Below, piece after piece: positions 1 through 8,684 of a stretch of 64,000 bases of DNA. Every line of letters begins with the position of its first letter. The stretch's first letter is position 1. The notes below the pieces were generated by a model that ran no database searches, was not told the origin of the DNA, and was given only the letters and a program-made list of their open reading frames with translations. Made by a program: the position numbers and the translations under genes. Source of the DNA: Enterocola sp045611845 (GTDB taxonomy: Bacteria > Bacteroidota > Bacteroidia > Bacteroidales > Paludibacteraceae); contig JAZKXZ010000015.1 of the NCBI GenBank assembly GCA_045611845.1, forward strand, positions 17,725 through 81,724. Reading direction: 5' to 3'.

Positions 1-2
1 TC

Positions 3-2303
3 CGTAACTTCAAATACATTGTGCCACAAGGTAGCCCAATGACAGGTATCGGCAACAACTATCAAGTAGCATCTCTTTCAAACTGCTTCGTCATTGGTTG
101 CGACGGTTCTTCAGACTCATACGGTGCTATTATTAAAATAGACGAAGAACAAGTTCAACTTATGAAACGCCGTGGCGGTGTAGGTCACGACCTTTCTCAT
201 ATCCGTCCAAAAGGTTCTCCAGTGAAGAACTCTGCCCTAACCTCTACCGGTATCGTACCATTTATGGAACGTTACTCAAACTCTACTCGTGAGGTGGCTC
301 AAGACGGTCGTCGTGGTGCTTTAATGCTTAGTGTTTCTATCAAACACCCTGATTCAGAAAGCTTTATCGACGCTAAAATGGAACAAGGTAAAGTAACAGG
401 TGCTAACGTATCTGTAAAACTTCACGACGATTTCATGCAAGCTGTGGTAGACAATAAACCATATGTTCAACAATATCCTATTTTTAGTGACGAACCTAAA
501 TTTACTAAAGAAATAGACGCTAACGCTCTATGGAAGAAAATCGTTCACAACGCATGGAAATCAGCTGAACCTGGTGTACTTTTCTGGGACACAATCACAC
601 GCGAATCACTTCCAGACTGCTACGCAGACCTTGGCTTCCGCACTGTTTCAACAAACCCATGTGGTGAAATTCCACTTTGTCCATACGACAGCTGCCGCCT
701 ACTTGCAATCAACCTTTACTCATACGTAGAAAATCCATTCACACCAGAAGCTCGCTTCAACTTTGAACTATTTAAAGAGCACGCAATGCTTGCTCAACGT
801 ATTATGGACGATATCATCGACCTAGAAATGGAAAAAATCGACATGATTTTAGCAAAAGTTGATTCTGACCCAGAACCAGATTATATCAAACAAACCGAAC
901 GCGAACTTTGGAACAAAATCAAAGAAAAAACTATTAAAGGCCGTCGTACTGGTGTTGGTATCACTGCAGAAGGCGATATGATTGCTGCTATGAACCTTCG
1001 TTATGGCACAGAAGAAGCTACTTCATTCTCAGAAGAAGTACACAAAACTCTAGCACTTGCTTGCTATCGTTCTTCTGTAACTATGGCTAAAGAACGTGGT
1101 AAATTTGAAGTTTATGATGCTGCACGTGAAGCAAATAACCCATTCATGATGCGTATCAAAGAAGCTGATCCAGAACTATACAACGATATGACACAATTTG
1201 GTCGTCGTAACATTGCTTGTTTAACTATTGCTCCAACAGGTACAACAAGTATGATGACTCAAACTACTTCTGGTATTGAGCCTGTATTCCTTCCAGTTTA
1301 CAAACGTCGTCGCAAAGTAAATCCAAACGACGCAAAAGCACACGTAGACCTTGTTGACGAAGTTGGCGATAGCTTCGAAGAATACATCGTATTCCACCAC
1401 AAATTCGTTACTTGGATGGAAGCTAACGGTTTAGACACCGCTAAAAAATACACTCAAGAAGAAATTGACGAACTTGTTGCAAAATCACCTTATTATAAAG
1501 CTACTTCAAACGACGTTGACTGGTTACAAAAAGTTCACATGCAAGGCCGTATCCAAAAATGGGTAGACCACTCTATCAGTGTAACTATCAACCTTCCAGC
1601 AGACGTTTCTGAAGATCTAGTAAACGAACTTTATATCGAGGCTTGGAAATCTGGTTGTAAAGGATGTACAGTATATCGTGATGGTTCTCGTACAGGTGTG
1701 CTAGTTTCTACCAAAAAAGACGAAAAACCAGCTCCATGTAACTGTTACCCAGAAATCACTCCAAAACGTCCACAAGAACTTGATTGTGAAGTCATTCGTT
1801 TCCAAAACAACAAAGAAAAATGGATTGCATTCGTAGGTATTCACAATGGTCGTCCATACGAAATCTTTACCGGTCTTGCAGATGACGAAGATGGCTTAAT
1901 GCTTCCTAAGTCTGTAAATAAAGGTAAAATTATTCGTAACTTCCACGAAGAAACAAATACCAAAACCTACGACTTCCAATTTATCAATAAATACGGTTAT
2001 AAAACCACTATCGAAGGTCTATCACACAAATTCAACCCAGAATTCTGGAACTACGCTAAACTAATTTCTGGTGTGCTTCGTTATGGTATGCCTATCGACC
2101 AAGTTGTTAAACTTGTAGGTTCACTTCAACTTAACAACGACTCTATCAACAACTGGAAAATGGGTGTTGAACGTGCACTTAAGAAATTCATTCCAGACGG
2201 TGCTGATACTGGTCAAAAATGTCCTCACTGCGGTGAAACACTTACCTTTACCGAAGGTTGTATGAAGTGTAATAACTGTGGATACTCTAAATGCGGCGGA
2301 TAA
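3..2303 (+). CDS. nrdJ: Adenosylcobalamin-dependent (class II) ribonucleotide reductase, 5'-truncated by window
   Basis: Reduces ribonucleotides to deoxyribonucleotides with a B12-generated thiyl radical, in the cytoplasm. The frame is open from the first bases of the window (R-N-F-K-Y-I-V-P-Q-G), so the true start lies upstream and the GTG at 21 is not a start. Visible family features are SLSNCF near residue 20 of the visible part, NPCGEIPL near 213 (active-site Cys and Glu), APTGTTSMM near 407, and a C-terminal Cys-rich tail (CPHCGE, then CMKCNNCG) typical of B12-dependent enzymes, which probably serves as zinc/redox tail. Codon use is C-rich compared with neighbours, as in highly expressed genes of this genome. 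A strong hairpin terminator follows. Family assignment is firm. Confidence 0.93.
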   Translation, partial: RNFKYIVPQGSPMTGIGNNYQVASLSNCFVIGCDGSSDSYGAIIKIDEEQVQLMKRRGGVGHDLSHIRPKGSPVKNSALTSTGIVPFMERYSNSTREVAQDGRRGALMLSVSIKHPDSESFIDAKMEQGKVTGANVSVKLHDDFMQAVVDNKPYVQQYPIFSDEPKFTKEIDANALWKKIVHNAWKSAEPGVLFWDTITRESLPDCYADLGFRTVSTNPCGEIPLCPYDSCRLLAINLYSYVENPFTPEARFNFELFKEHAMLAQRIMDDIIDLEMEKIDMILAKVDSDPEPDYIKQTERELWNKIKEKTIKGRRTGVGITAEGDMIAAMNLRYGTEEATSFSEEVHKTLALACYRSSVTMAKERGKFEVYDAAREANNPFMMRIKEADPELYNDMTQFGRRNIACLTIAPTGTTSMMTQTTSGIEPVFLPVYKRRRKVNPNDAKAHVDLVDEVGDSFEEYIVFHHKFVTWMEANGLDTAKKYTQEEIDELVAKSPYYKATSNDVDWLQKVHMQGRIQKWVDHSISVTINLPADVSEDLVNELYIEAWKSGCKGCTVYRDGSRTGVLVSTKKDEKPAPCNCYPEITPKRPQELDCEVIRFQNNKEKWIAFVGIHNGRPYEIFTGLADDEDGLMLPKSVNKGKIIRNFHEETNTKTYDFQFINKYGYKTTIEGLSHKFNPEFWNYAKLISGVLRYGMPIDQVVKLVGSLQLNNDSINNWKMGVERALKKFIPDGADTGQKCPHCGETLTFTEGCMKCNNCGYSKCGG

Positions 2304-2320
2304 ATATTGATTTTATAATA

Positions 2321-2348
2321 AAAAAAAGAGGCGAAAGCCTCTTTTTTT
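2321..2348 (+). terminator. Rho-independent terminator after nrdJ
   Basis: AGAGGC-GAAA-GCCTCT stem with a GNRA-type loop, flanked by A7 and T7, so it could act on both strands. It lies 17 bp after the nrdJ stop codon. Confidence 0.9.
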
Positions 2349-2359
2349 ATTTATGTATA

Positions 2360-2485
2360 ATGAAAACTAGTTAAAAGGAGGGATTTTTAGGCGTCCCGAA
2401 GTCTGAAAAACCAGAGTGTACGTGGGTACTCGAGGATTTTGAAGACGAGGGCAACGAGAAAAGCACCCTTTTAGGTAGTTTTCAT
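2360..2485. repeat. Family A nested-palindrome element, copy 1 (ABC-F 3' end)
   Basis: Imperfect palindrome of about 125 bp. Outer arms are ATGAAAACTA (2360-2369) and TAGTTTTCAT (2476-2485), then TTAAAAGG against CCTTTTA. The core pairs CCC..GTCT..AAAA..CC..GAG.GTAC with GTAC.TC..GG.TTTT..AGAC..GGG. The right arm overlaps the last codons and stop of the minus-strand ABC-F gene. The core is nearly identical to 30634-30728. A third copy at 27718-27844 keeps the architecture but not all of the sequence. Confidence 0.85.
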
Positions 2486-4396
2486 AAGGGCGTCTTCCCA
2501 TTCCTGCATCTGCTCCTCAAGTTTCTTCTTAAGTTCTCCGTGCTTTGAGAAAATAGCATCATCCACCTCCCCATTCGCCATTTTTGCCTCTACTTCAGCT
2601 ATTTCTTTTTCTGTTTCTGCAATGTTTATTTCACAAAGTTCTACATACTTTTCAGCACGACGTTTTTGACGTTGAAGTTCTTTTTGCTCTTCATATGAAA
2701 GTTCTTTCACCTCGGTAGCTGCCACAGTAGAAGCCTTTGTAGCCACTTCCTTTTCTGTCTTTTTAGCCTCAAGTTCACTTAAAGACTCCATTTTCTTTGT
2801 GGCCAAGAAGTCGTAAATACCACCTAAGTGTTCACGCACCTTACCACCACCAAATTCATAAACTTTATCTACAAGGCCATCTAAGAATTCACGGTCGTGA
2901 GAAACTACTATCACAGTGCCATCAAATTCCTTAATTGCTTGTTTTAGAACGTCTTTTGAGCGCATATCCAAGTGATTTGTAGGCTCGTCGAGGATAAGTA
3001 GGTTTACTGGTTCAAGAAGCAAACGTATCATTGCCAAACGACTGCGTTCACCACCAGAAAGCACTCCAACCTTCTTGTCAGAAGCCTCTCCGCCAAACAT
3101 AAACGCACCCAAAATATCACGAATTTTGGTTCTAATATCGCCTACGGCAACATAATCTATAGTTTCAAAAACTGTTTTGGTTTCATCCAAAAGCGAAGCC
3201 TGATTTTGAGCAAAATAACCAATTTTCACTTGATGTCCAAGTTTCAAATTTCCTACATAGTCTGTAATGTCGTTCATTATACATTTAACTAATGTAGTTT
3301 TACCTTCGCCATTTTTACCAACGAAAGCAACCTTGTCTCCACGATTAAGAGTTAAATCTACACCACTAAATACCACATGCTCACCATAACTTTTGCCCAC
3401 ATTTTCCATTATAATAGGATAACTTCCAGAATGTGGTGCAGGTGGAAATTTTAGCCTTAATGCACTTGTATCTTCCTCGTCTATCTCAATACGTTCTATT
3501 TTTGCTAACTGTTTAATGCGAGATTGCACTTGTATTGCCTTGGTAGCTTGATAACGGAAACGCTCGATAAATGCCTCTGTATCAGCAATTTCTTTCTGCT
3601 GATTTTGATATGCACGTAGTTGTTGTTCACGACGTTCTTTTCTTAATTCCACATAAGCAGAATAATTTGCCTTATAATCATAAATCTTGCCAAGACTAAT
3701 TTCTATAGTACGTTTTGTAACCGTATCAAGGAATTTTCTATCGTGCGAAACTAGTACCACGGCACCAGGATAATTTGCCATAAATTGTTCTAACCATTGA
3801 ATAGACTCAATGTCTAAGTGGTTAGTAGGCTCATCGAGAAGCAATACATCTGGACGTTGAAGTAATATTTTAGCAAGCTCAATACGCATACGCCAACCAC
3901 CACTAAACTCATTGGTTGGTCTTTCAAAATCGCTGCGTAAGAAACCCAGACCCATTAGAGTTTTCTCCACTTCTGCATCGAAATTTCCACCACCATGCAT
4001 ATCAAGTTGCTCGTTTAGATGAGAAATTTCGTCGATAAGTGCAAGATAAGACTCTGATTCATAGTCGGTTCTCTCACAAAGTTGCACATTAAGTTCCTCT
4101 AAATGTGATTGAAGAGATAATATACGACTAAAAGCCTTAGCTGCTTCGTCGCGCACTGTAGTATCATCGTTGTGAATCATGTGCTGTGGCAGATAACCCA
4201 CTGTTACATCCTTTGGAATAGAAACTCTACCAGAAGTAGGTTCTTGAAGTCCAGAAATTATCTTAAGCATAGTACTCTTCCCTGCTCCATTTTTACCCAC
4301 TAGAGCTATCCTATCACGCTTATTTATTACATAATTTACATTATCAAAAAGCGCCTTTGCACTAAATTCAACAGTTAAATTTTCAACAGAAATCAT
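2471..4396 (-). CDS. ABC-F family ATPase (duplicated ATPase, ribosome-associated type)
   Basis: Cytoplasmic tandem ATPase without membrane segments. ABC-F proteins bind the ribosomal E site and act in translation or, in some subfamilies, antibiotic protection. Each half has a Walker A (GKNGAGKST; GKNGEGKTT), an ABC signature (FSGGWRMR; LSGGERSR) and LLLDEPTNHLD / LILDEPTNHLD Walker B. A linker rich in R, Q and K joins the halves and the C-terminus is a Lys/Glu-rich coiled coil. The start was moved to the internal Met (MISVENLTVEF), because the upstream 19 residues are hydrophobic and unlike the family. It is divergent from the AddB-like gene with a 95-bp gap. A family A repeat overlaps its 3' end. 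A housekeeping role is more likely than resistance, since no resistance context is seen. Confidence 0.9.
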   Translation of the reverse strand: MISVENLTVEFSAKALFDNVNYVINKRDRIALVGKNGAGKSTMLKIISGLQEPTSGRVSIPKDVTVGYLPQHMIHNDDTTVRDEAAKAFSRILSLQSHLEELNVQLCERTDYESESYLALIDEISHLNEQLDMHGGGNFDAEVEKTLMGLGFLRSDFERPTNEFSGGWRMRIELAKILLQRPDVLLLDEPTNHLDIESIQWLEQFMANYPGAVVLVSHDRKFLDTVTKRTIEISLGKIYDYKANYSAYVELRKERREQQLRAYQNQQKEIADTEAFIERFRYQATKAIQVQSRIKQLAKIERIEIDEEDTSALRLKFPPAPHSGSYPIIMENVGKSYGEHVVFSGVDLTLNRGDKVAFVGKNGEGKTTLVKCIMNDITDYVGNLKLGHQVKIGYFAQNQASLLDETKTVFETIDYVAVGDIRTKIRDILGAFMFGGEASDKKVGVLSGGERSRLAMIRLLLEPVNLLILDEPTNHLDMRSKDVLKQAIKEFDGTVIVVSHDREFLDGLVDKVYEFGGGKVREHLGGIYDFLATKKMESLSELEAKKTEKEVATKASTVAATEVKELSYEEQKELQRQKRRAEKYVELCEINIAETEKEIAEVEAKMANGEVDDAIFSKHGELKKKLEEQMQEWEDALMKTT

Positions 4397-4491
4397 AAAA
4401 ACATAATTAACGCACAAATATAATAATAATTTCCACAAAAAAACTCCTAACACCTTACTACCAACTGCTAACTTTTTATTAAATTTGAACT

Positions 4492-7338
4492 ATGATACCA
4501 TTTTTAAGACAAATAGCAGAGTTATTTTATGAAGAACAAGGTTCTAATATATCTGAAACTTGTTTTGTTTTTCCTTCACGTCGTGCCGGAAAGTTCTTTA
4601 TAGAACATTTAAAACATATCTCTAGCGACACTCTACTCGCTCCTGAGTGTTTAACTATATCAGAATTTTTCGATACATTGTGTCCTCAGTACGAAAAAGA
4701 AGACAAAATAGGACTTTTATTTCACTTATACGAGTCGTATAAAACTGTAACAAATACAAAGGAAAATTTCAACGAATTTATAGGTGTTGGCGAAATAATT
4801 CTAAAAGACTTCAACGATATAGACAATTATTTAGTAAACGCTAAATACATTTTTTCTAATATAGAAGAACTAACAAGATACGAAAAAGAAAATATCTTAA
4901 CAAAAGAACAAATCAACTGTATTCGTAATTTTCTAAATTTGATAGACAATGGTAGCGAGTATAGAGAAAAAACACACCAGCTATGGAAGAAGATGTTGGA
5001 AATTTACAACAACTTCAAAGACAGATTATTTTCTGAAAATATAGGTTACGATGGTATGCTACATCGTTATGTGGTAGAAAACGAAATACCAGACGCCCTA
5101 CTTCCAGAGAAAGTAGTATTTATAGGATTTAATGCCCTAGATGGCACTACAAAGGCGCTTTTCGATATTTTAAAACGTAAAGGAATTGCAGATTTCTATT
5201 GGGATTACGACTTTAAATACGCAAAAATATCAGAAGATGCTGCAAACAAAGCGCACTATTTTACAAAAACAAATTTAGAAAAATATAAATCTAAATACAA
5301 TTTAGAGAAAGAAAATTATCCAGAAACAACAATTCATACCATTGGTTGTTCTTCAAATATTGGTCAAACTAAATATACAAACAAGTTACTTAATGAACTT
5401 TTAAGTAACGAAAAAGACAATACTTCAACAGAAGAAAAGACAATAAAAACAGCATTGATATTGTCTGACGAATCTCTTCTTATACCAATGTTGTATGCAA
5501 TGCCAGAAAATAAATCTGTAAATATTACAATGGGTTATCCTATAAAATACACTTCAACATACAATTTTATAGATTTATTTTTATCGTTGCATAAAAATTA
5601 TAAACCACAAAAAGGATTTATCAACACAAATACAAAAGAGATTTTATCTCATCCCTACCTTGTGAGCCTGTGTAAAGATGAAATAGAAAATCTTGATAAA
5701 TTTATATACAACAATACTTATATTCCAGAAGAAGAATTAGTTACTGAAAATGAATTATTAAAGCTTATCTTTACGCCATACAATTACACAGAGCTTCTTC
5801 CTAAATTGTTGTTAGTCATAGAATATCTAATTAATAATATCAATCAAGACCTTAAGCTTGATAAAGAATGCCTAAACCAAGCTCATATAGCAACCAATAA
5901 GACAATTACCCTACTAGGACGTTATCCTAACATATCTATAGACGCATATACGATATATAGAATAATGACTTCTGTATTAAAAATGGTAAACCTATCATTT
6001 TTAGGAGAACCTCTAAGTGGACTACAAATGATGGGAATGCTAGAAACCCGATGTCTAGACTTTGATAATATAATAATAACTTCGTTCAACGAAGGCATTT
6101 TTCCTAAATCTGACATTGGCAACTCACTAATACCATATAGCATTAGAAAACCATACAATCTGCCTACTACAGATCATCAGGATGCAATTTTTGCATACAA
6201 TTTCTACCGACTAATTAAGCGAGCTTCAAATGTTTGGCTAATATACGACACAAGAAACAACAATGAAAATAGCACAGGTGAAGTAAGTAGATTTGTAAAA
6301 CAACTTGAATATCTTTACAATGTTTCTATAGATAAAAAACAAGTAACACATATTCCTCAGATATGTAAGTCTGAAGAAATTATTATCAATAAATCTGAAG
6401 AAGATATTAACGATATTAATAAATATTTTCAAGAAACAGGCTTAACACCTTCAGCTTTAAACGAGTATATTAAGTGTCCGTTAAAGTTCTATTACACTTA
6501 TATTAAAGGAATTAGAGAAAAATCTGAAGTAGCAACAACATTAGATGCAGCACAATTAGGACGTGTTTTCCATACTGTAATGGAACTTATCTACACTCCT
6601 TTTATTGGCAAACAGGTAACAGAAAACAACTTGTCTCAATACACAAAAGACAAAATAGAAGAACTCACTAAAAAGGCAGTTATATTTACACTATACGAAT
6701 TAAAGAAAATACAAGAAGTAGAAAAATATTCTTATCAAATTACTGGAGAGAATAAGATTCTATTTGAAATCATTGTAGAAATGGTAATTAATATGCTTGA
6801 ATGTGATAAAAAACGCACTCCGTTTACTCATATTTTTAGCGAAAATAAATATACCAAGGAATACACAACTTGCAGTGGCAATAATATAAAACTTAAAGGT
6901 TTTATCGATAAGATAGACGAAACAAGCAATGCCGTGCATCTAATCGACTATAAGACCACAAAATTAAACGAGAATATTGATGCCACTAAAGTGCTTGACA
7001 CAGATGAATTGAAGGCCTTCTTTTACGAACCTAACAATAAAAAATACGTGAAAGAAATACTTCAAATGTGTTTTTATAATATTCTATACAAAGAAAAGAC
7101 CAATAAGAATATCGAAACTTATCTTTTCCTAGCTAGAATGTCATTTGACCATAAAAACTTCTTAGCCAATACACAAGTGCTTCTTCCTAATGATTGGGAG
7201 TCAACATTTAGAGAACAGCTAGACATTGTTGTGGATAACCTTATGGATAAAGAAAAGGAAATTTACCAAACTACTAATACCAAGAATTGTGAATATTGTT
7301 ATTTTGCACCTATGTGTAGAAGAGAAAAAGGTGACTAA
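4492..7338 (+). CDS. PD-(D/E)XK nuclease / AddB-like (RecB-type) protein
   Basis: 948-residue protein. The N-terminal half resembles an inactive UvrD-like helicase (FVFPSRRAGKFF near residue 25 in place of a full Walker A). The C-terminus is a RecB-type nuclease domain: LTPSALNEYIKCPLKFYY near 656, GRVFHTVME near 690, HLIDYKTTK near 820 (catalytic D and K), and a final CEYCYFAPMC (with the earlier KCP) consistent with an iron-sulfur staple as in AddB. Known partners are AddA/RecB-like helicases in double-strand-break repair. No helicase gene is adjacent here, so its partner must be elsewhere. It is more AT-rich than nrdJ and gyrA. Exact family naming is inferred from motifs. Confidence 0.8.
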   Translation: MIPFLRQIAELFYEEQGSNISETCFVFPSRRAGKFFIEHLKHISSDTLLAPECLTISEFFDTLCPQYEKEDKIGLLFHLYESYKTVTNTKENFNEFIGVGEIILKDFNDIDNYLVNAKYIFSNIEELTRYEKENILTKEQINCIRNFLNLIDNGSEYREKTHQLWKKMLEIYNNFKDRLFSENIGYDGMLHRYVVENEIPDALLPEKVVFIGFNALDGTTKALFDILKRKGIADFYWDYDFKYAKISEDAANKAHYFTKTNLEKYKSKYNLEKENYPETTIHTIGCSSNIGQTKYTNKLLNELLSNEKDNTSTEEKTIKTALILSDESLLIPMLYAMPENKSVNITMGYPIKYTSTYNFIDLFLSLHKNYKPQKGFINTNTKEILSHPYLVSLCKDEIENLDKFIYNNTYIPEEELVTENELLKLIFTPYNYTELLPKLLLVIEYLINNINQDLKLDKECLNQAHIATNKTITLLGRYPNISIDAYTIYRIMTSVLKMVNLSFLGEPLSGLQMMGMLETRCLDFDNIIITSFNEGIFPKSDIGNSLIPYSIRKPYNLPTTDHQDAIFAYNFYRLIKRASNVWLIYDTRNNNENSTGEVSRFVKQLEYLYNVSIDKKQVTHIPQICKSEEIIINKSEEDINDINKYFQETGLTPSALNEYIKCPLKFYYTYIKGIREKSEVATTLDAAQLGRVFHTVMELIYTPFIGKQVTENNLSQYTKDKIEELTKKAVIFTLYELKKIQEVEKYSYQITGENKILFEIIVEMVINMLECDKKRTPFTHIFSENKYTKEYTTCSGNNIKLKGFIDKIDETSNAVHLIDYKTTKLNENIDATKVLDTDELKAFFYEPNNKKYVKEILQMCFYNILYKEKTNKNIETYLFLARMSFDHKNFLANTQVLLPNDWESTFREQLDIVVDNLMDKEKEIYQTTNTKNCEYCYFAPMCRREKGD

Positions 7339-7361
7339 AAGAGTAAATATCCTCATTATAA

Positions 7362-7402
7362 AAAAGAAAGGACAACTCCATTTGGAATTGTCCTTTTCTT
7401 TA
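7362..7402 (+). terminator. Terminator between convergent genes
   Basis: AAAGGACAA-CTCC-ATTT-GGAA-TTGTCCTTT hairpin flanked by A-rich and T-rich runs. It lies between the convergent AddB-like and TPR genes and is probably bidirectional. Confidence 0.8.
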
Positions 7403-7416
7403 TTTAATGTAATCAA

Positions 7417-8661
7417 TTATAGTGTGTTGATTTCGTCGTTGATTGCTTTGTATTCAGCAGAACCTGTTTTGCCTAAACGAACATACATTTCACGAATAGA
7501 TTGTAATAATGTAAGGTAATTTTGATCGTCTTCAGACATAATTTCACGAGCAGGAAGATAATATTCTAATGCTTTATCAAAGCAAGTTTTAGCTTCGTCT
7601 ACAGCTTTTTTGTATTGTTTGTCATCTTCAATATCTTGAGCTTTTTCTAGTTGGTTCATACCGTCAAGAGCCCAGATACGACCCATTTCAAATAGAATAG
7701 AAGCATCTTTAGAAGCGCTACCATCAGCAAATAATGGTTCTAGAGTAGCTTTAGCTTTGTCAAATTCTTTCATTTGGATAGCAAGCACACTAGCTTTAAC
7801 CACTTTGTATTGTACATTTGAAGGATCTGATTCAACAAGTTTGTCTAGGTTTTCTACAGCTTTTTCGCTTTTACCTGTCATCATGTATTGGTTTACTAAT
7901 GAACCAATTACGTTAGGATCAGAAGGGAACATTGCAACAGCTTCTTCTAGAGTAGCTTCTGCTTTAAGTGTGTCTTCTTTAGCCATGTAGATTTCAGAAA
8001 GTGTTTGGAATACAAATGCTGAGTTTTGGTTATTCACAGATTTAAGTTCCTCAAGAAGTTTGATAGCTTCATCTTCTTTTTCTGCACGACGAGCATAGAA
8101 AGCTGCATAGTATTTAACGTCATTGTAGGTGGTATCTACTTTAATAGATTTTTCACCAAACATTTCAGAATCAGAGATTAATAAATACTCGTTTAATAAA
8201 GTATATGCTTTTTCAAAATCTCTAATATCTGCAGCGTTGATACCTGCTTGAATGTATTGACCGTGCATTTCTTTGAAATCAGCTACCATTTTCTTTCTGT
8301 TTTCGTATTTTACACGACCTTTTTTATCTAGATATGAGTCATATTTGTTTGCCTCCATGTAGTTGGTAAACATCATATCTAAACCTGTACCCATTACATC
8401 ATAGTTTGGTTGTTGTTGTAGGTAGAATTTTTCAAATTCTTTGTAAGCCATATCATAACCAATACGACCTGCTGTGTACCATGTGTCTGATTGTTCTGCA
8501 GTTGTAGAGTCTTGTTTTGCTAATTCGATATAAGAAATAGCTTTTTCATAATTTACTGGTTCTTCATAAAGTGCATCTGCAGCTTTTTTAACGTTTGCTT
8601 TTTGAGCAAATAAGCCAGTAGAAACGATTACTGCACCTAAAATTAATGCGATTTTCTTCAT
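7417..8661 (-). CDS. Periplasmic tetratricopeptide-repeat protein downstream of gyrA
   Basis: 414 residues. Signal peptide of about 19 residues (MKKIALILGAVIVSTGLFA, cut before QKAN). The rest is helical and shows TPR-like units (for example residues 27-48 and 115-135, and a clear run at 205-300 with Ala/Leu/Tyr spacing). It presumably acts as a periplasmic scaffold; no catalytic motif is seen. It starts 23 bp after the gyrA stop on the same strand with no terminator between, so it is co-transcribed. To my knowledge a TPR gene after gyrA is a recurring arrangement in Bacteroidales. The specific function is unknown. Confidence 0.8.
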   Translation of the reverse strand: MKKIALILGAVIVSTGLFAQKANVKKAADALYEEPVNYEKAISYIELAKQDSTTAEQSDTWYTAGRIGYDMAYKEFEKFYLQQQPNYDVMGTGLDMMFTNYMEANKYDSYLDKKGRVKYENRKKMVADFKEMHGQYIQAGINAADIRDFEKAYTLLNEYLLISDSEMFGEKSIKVDTTYNDVKYYAAFYARRAEKEDEAIKLLEELKSVNNQNSAFVFQTLSEIYMAKEDTLKAEATLEEAVAMFPSDPNVIGSLVNQYMMTGKSEKAVENLDKLVESDPSNVQYKVVKASVLAIQMKEFDKAKATLEPLFADGSASKDASILFEMGRIWALDGMNQLEKAQDIEDDKQYKKAVDEAKTCFDKALEYYLPAREIMSEDDQNYLTLLQSIREMYVRLGKTGSAEYKAINDEINTL

Positions 8662-8684
8662 TTTTTACTGAATTTGGTGAATAA

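Noticed and set aside
21..2303. GTG at 21 as the nrdJ start
   Set aside because: The frame continues to the window edge with family-like residues before it.
2471..4396. ABC-F protein as an antibiotic-resistance determinant
   Set aside because: Motifs are generic to all ABC-F proteins and the neighbourhood is housekeeping; subfamily cannot be set from sequence alone.
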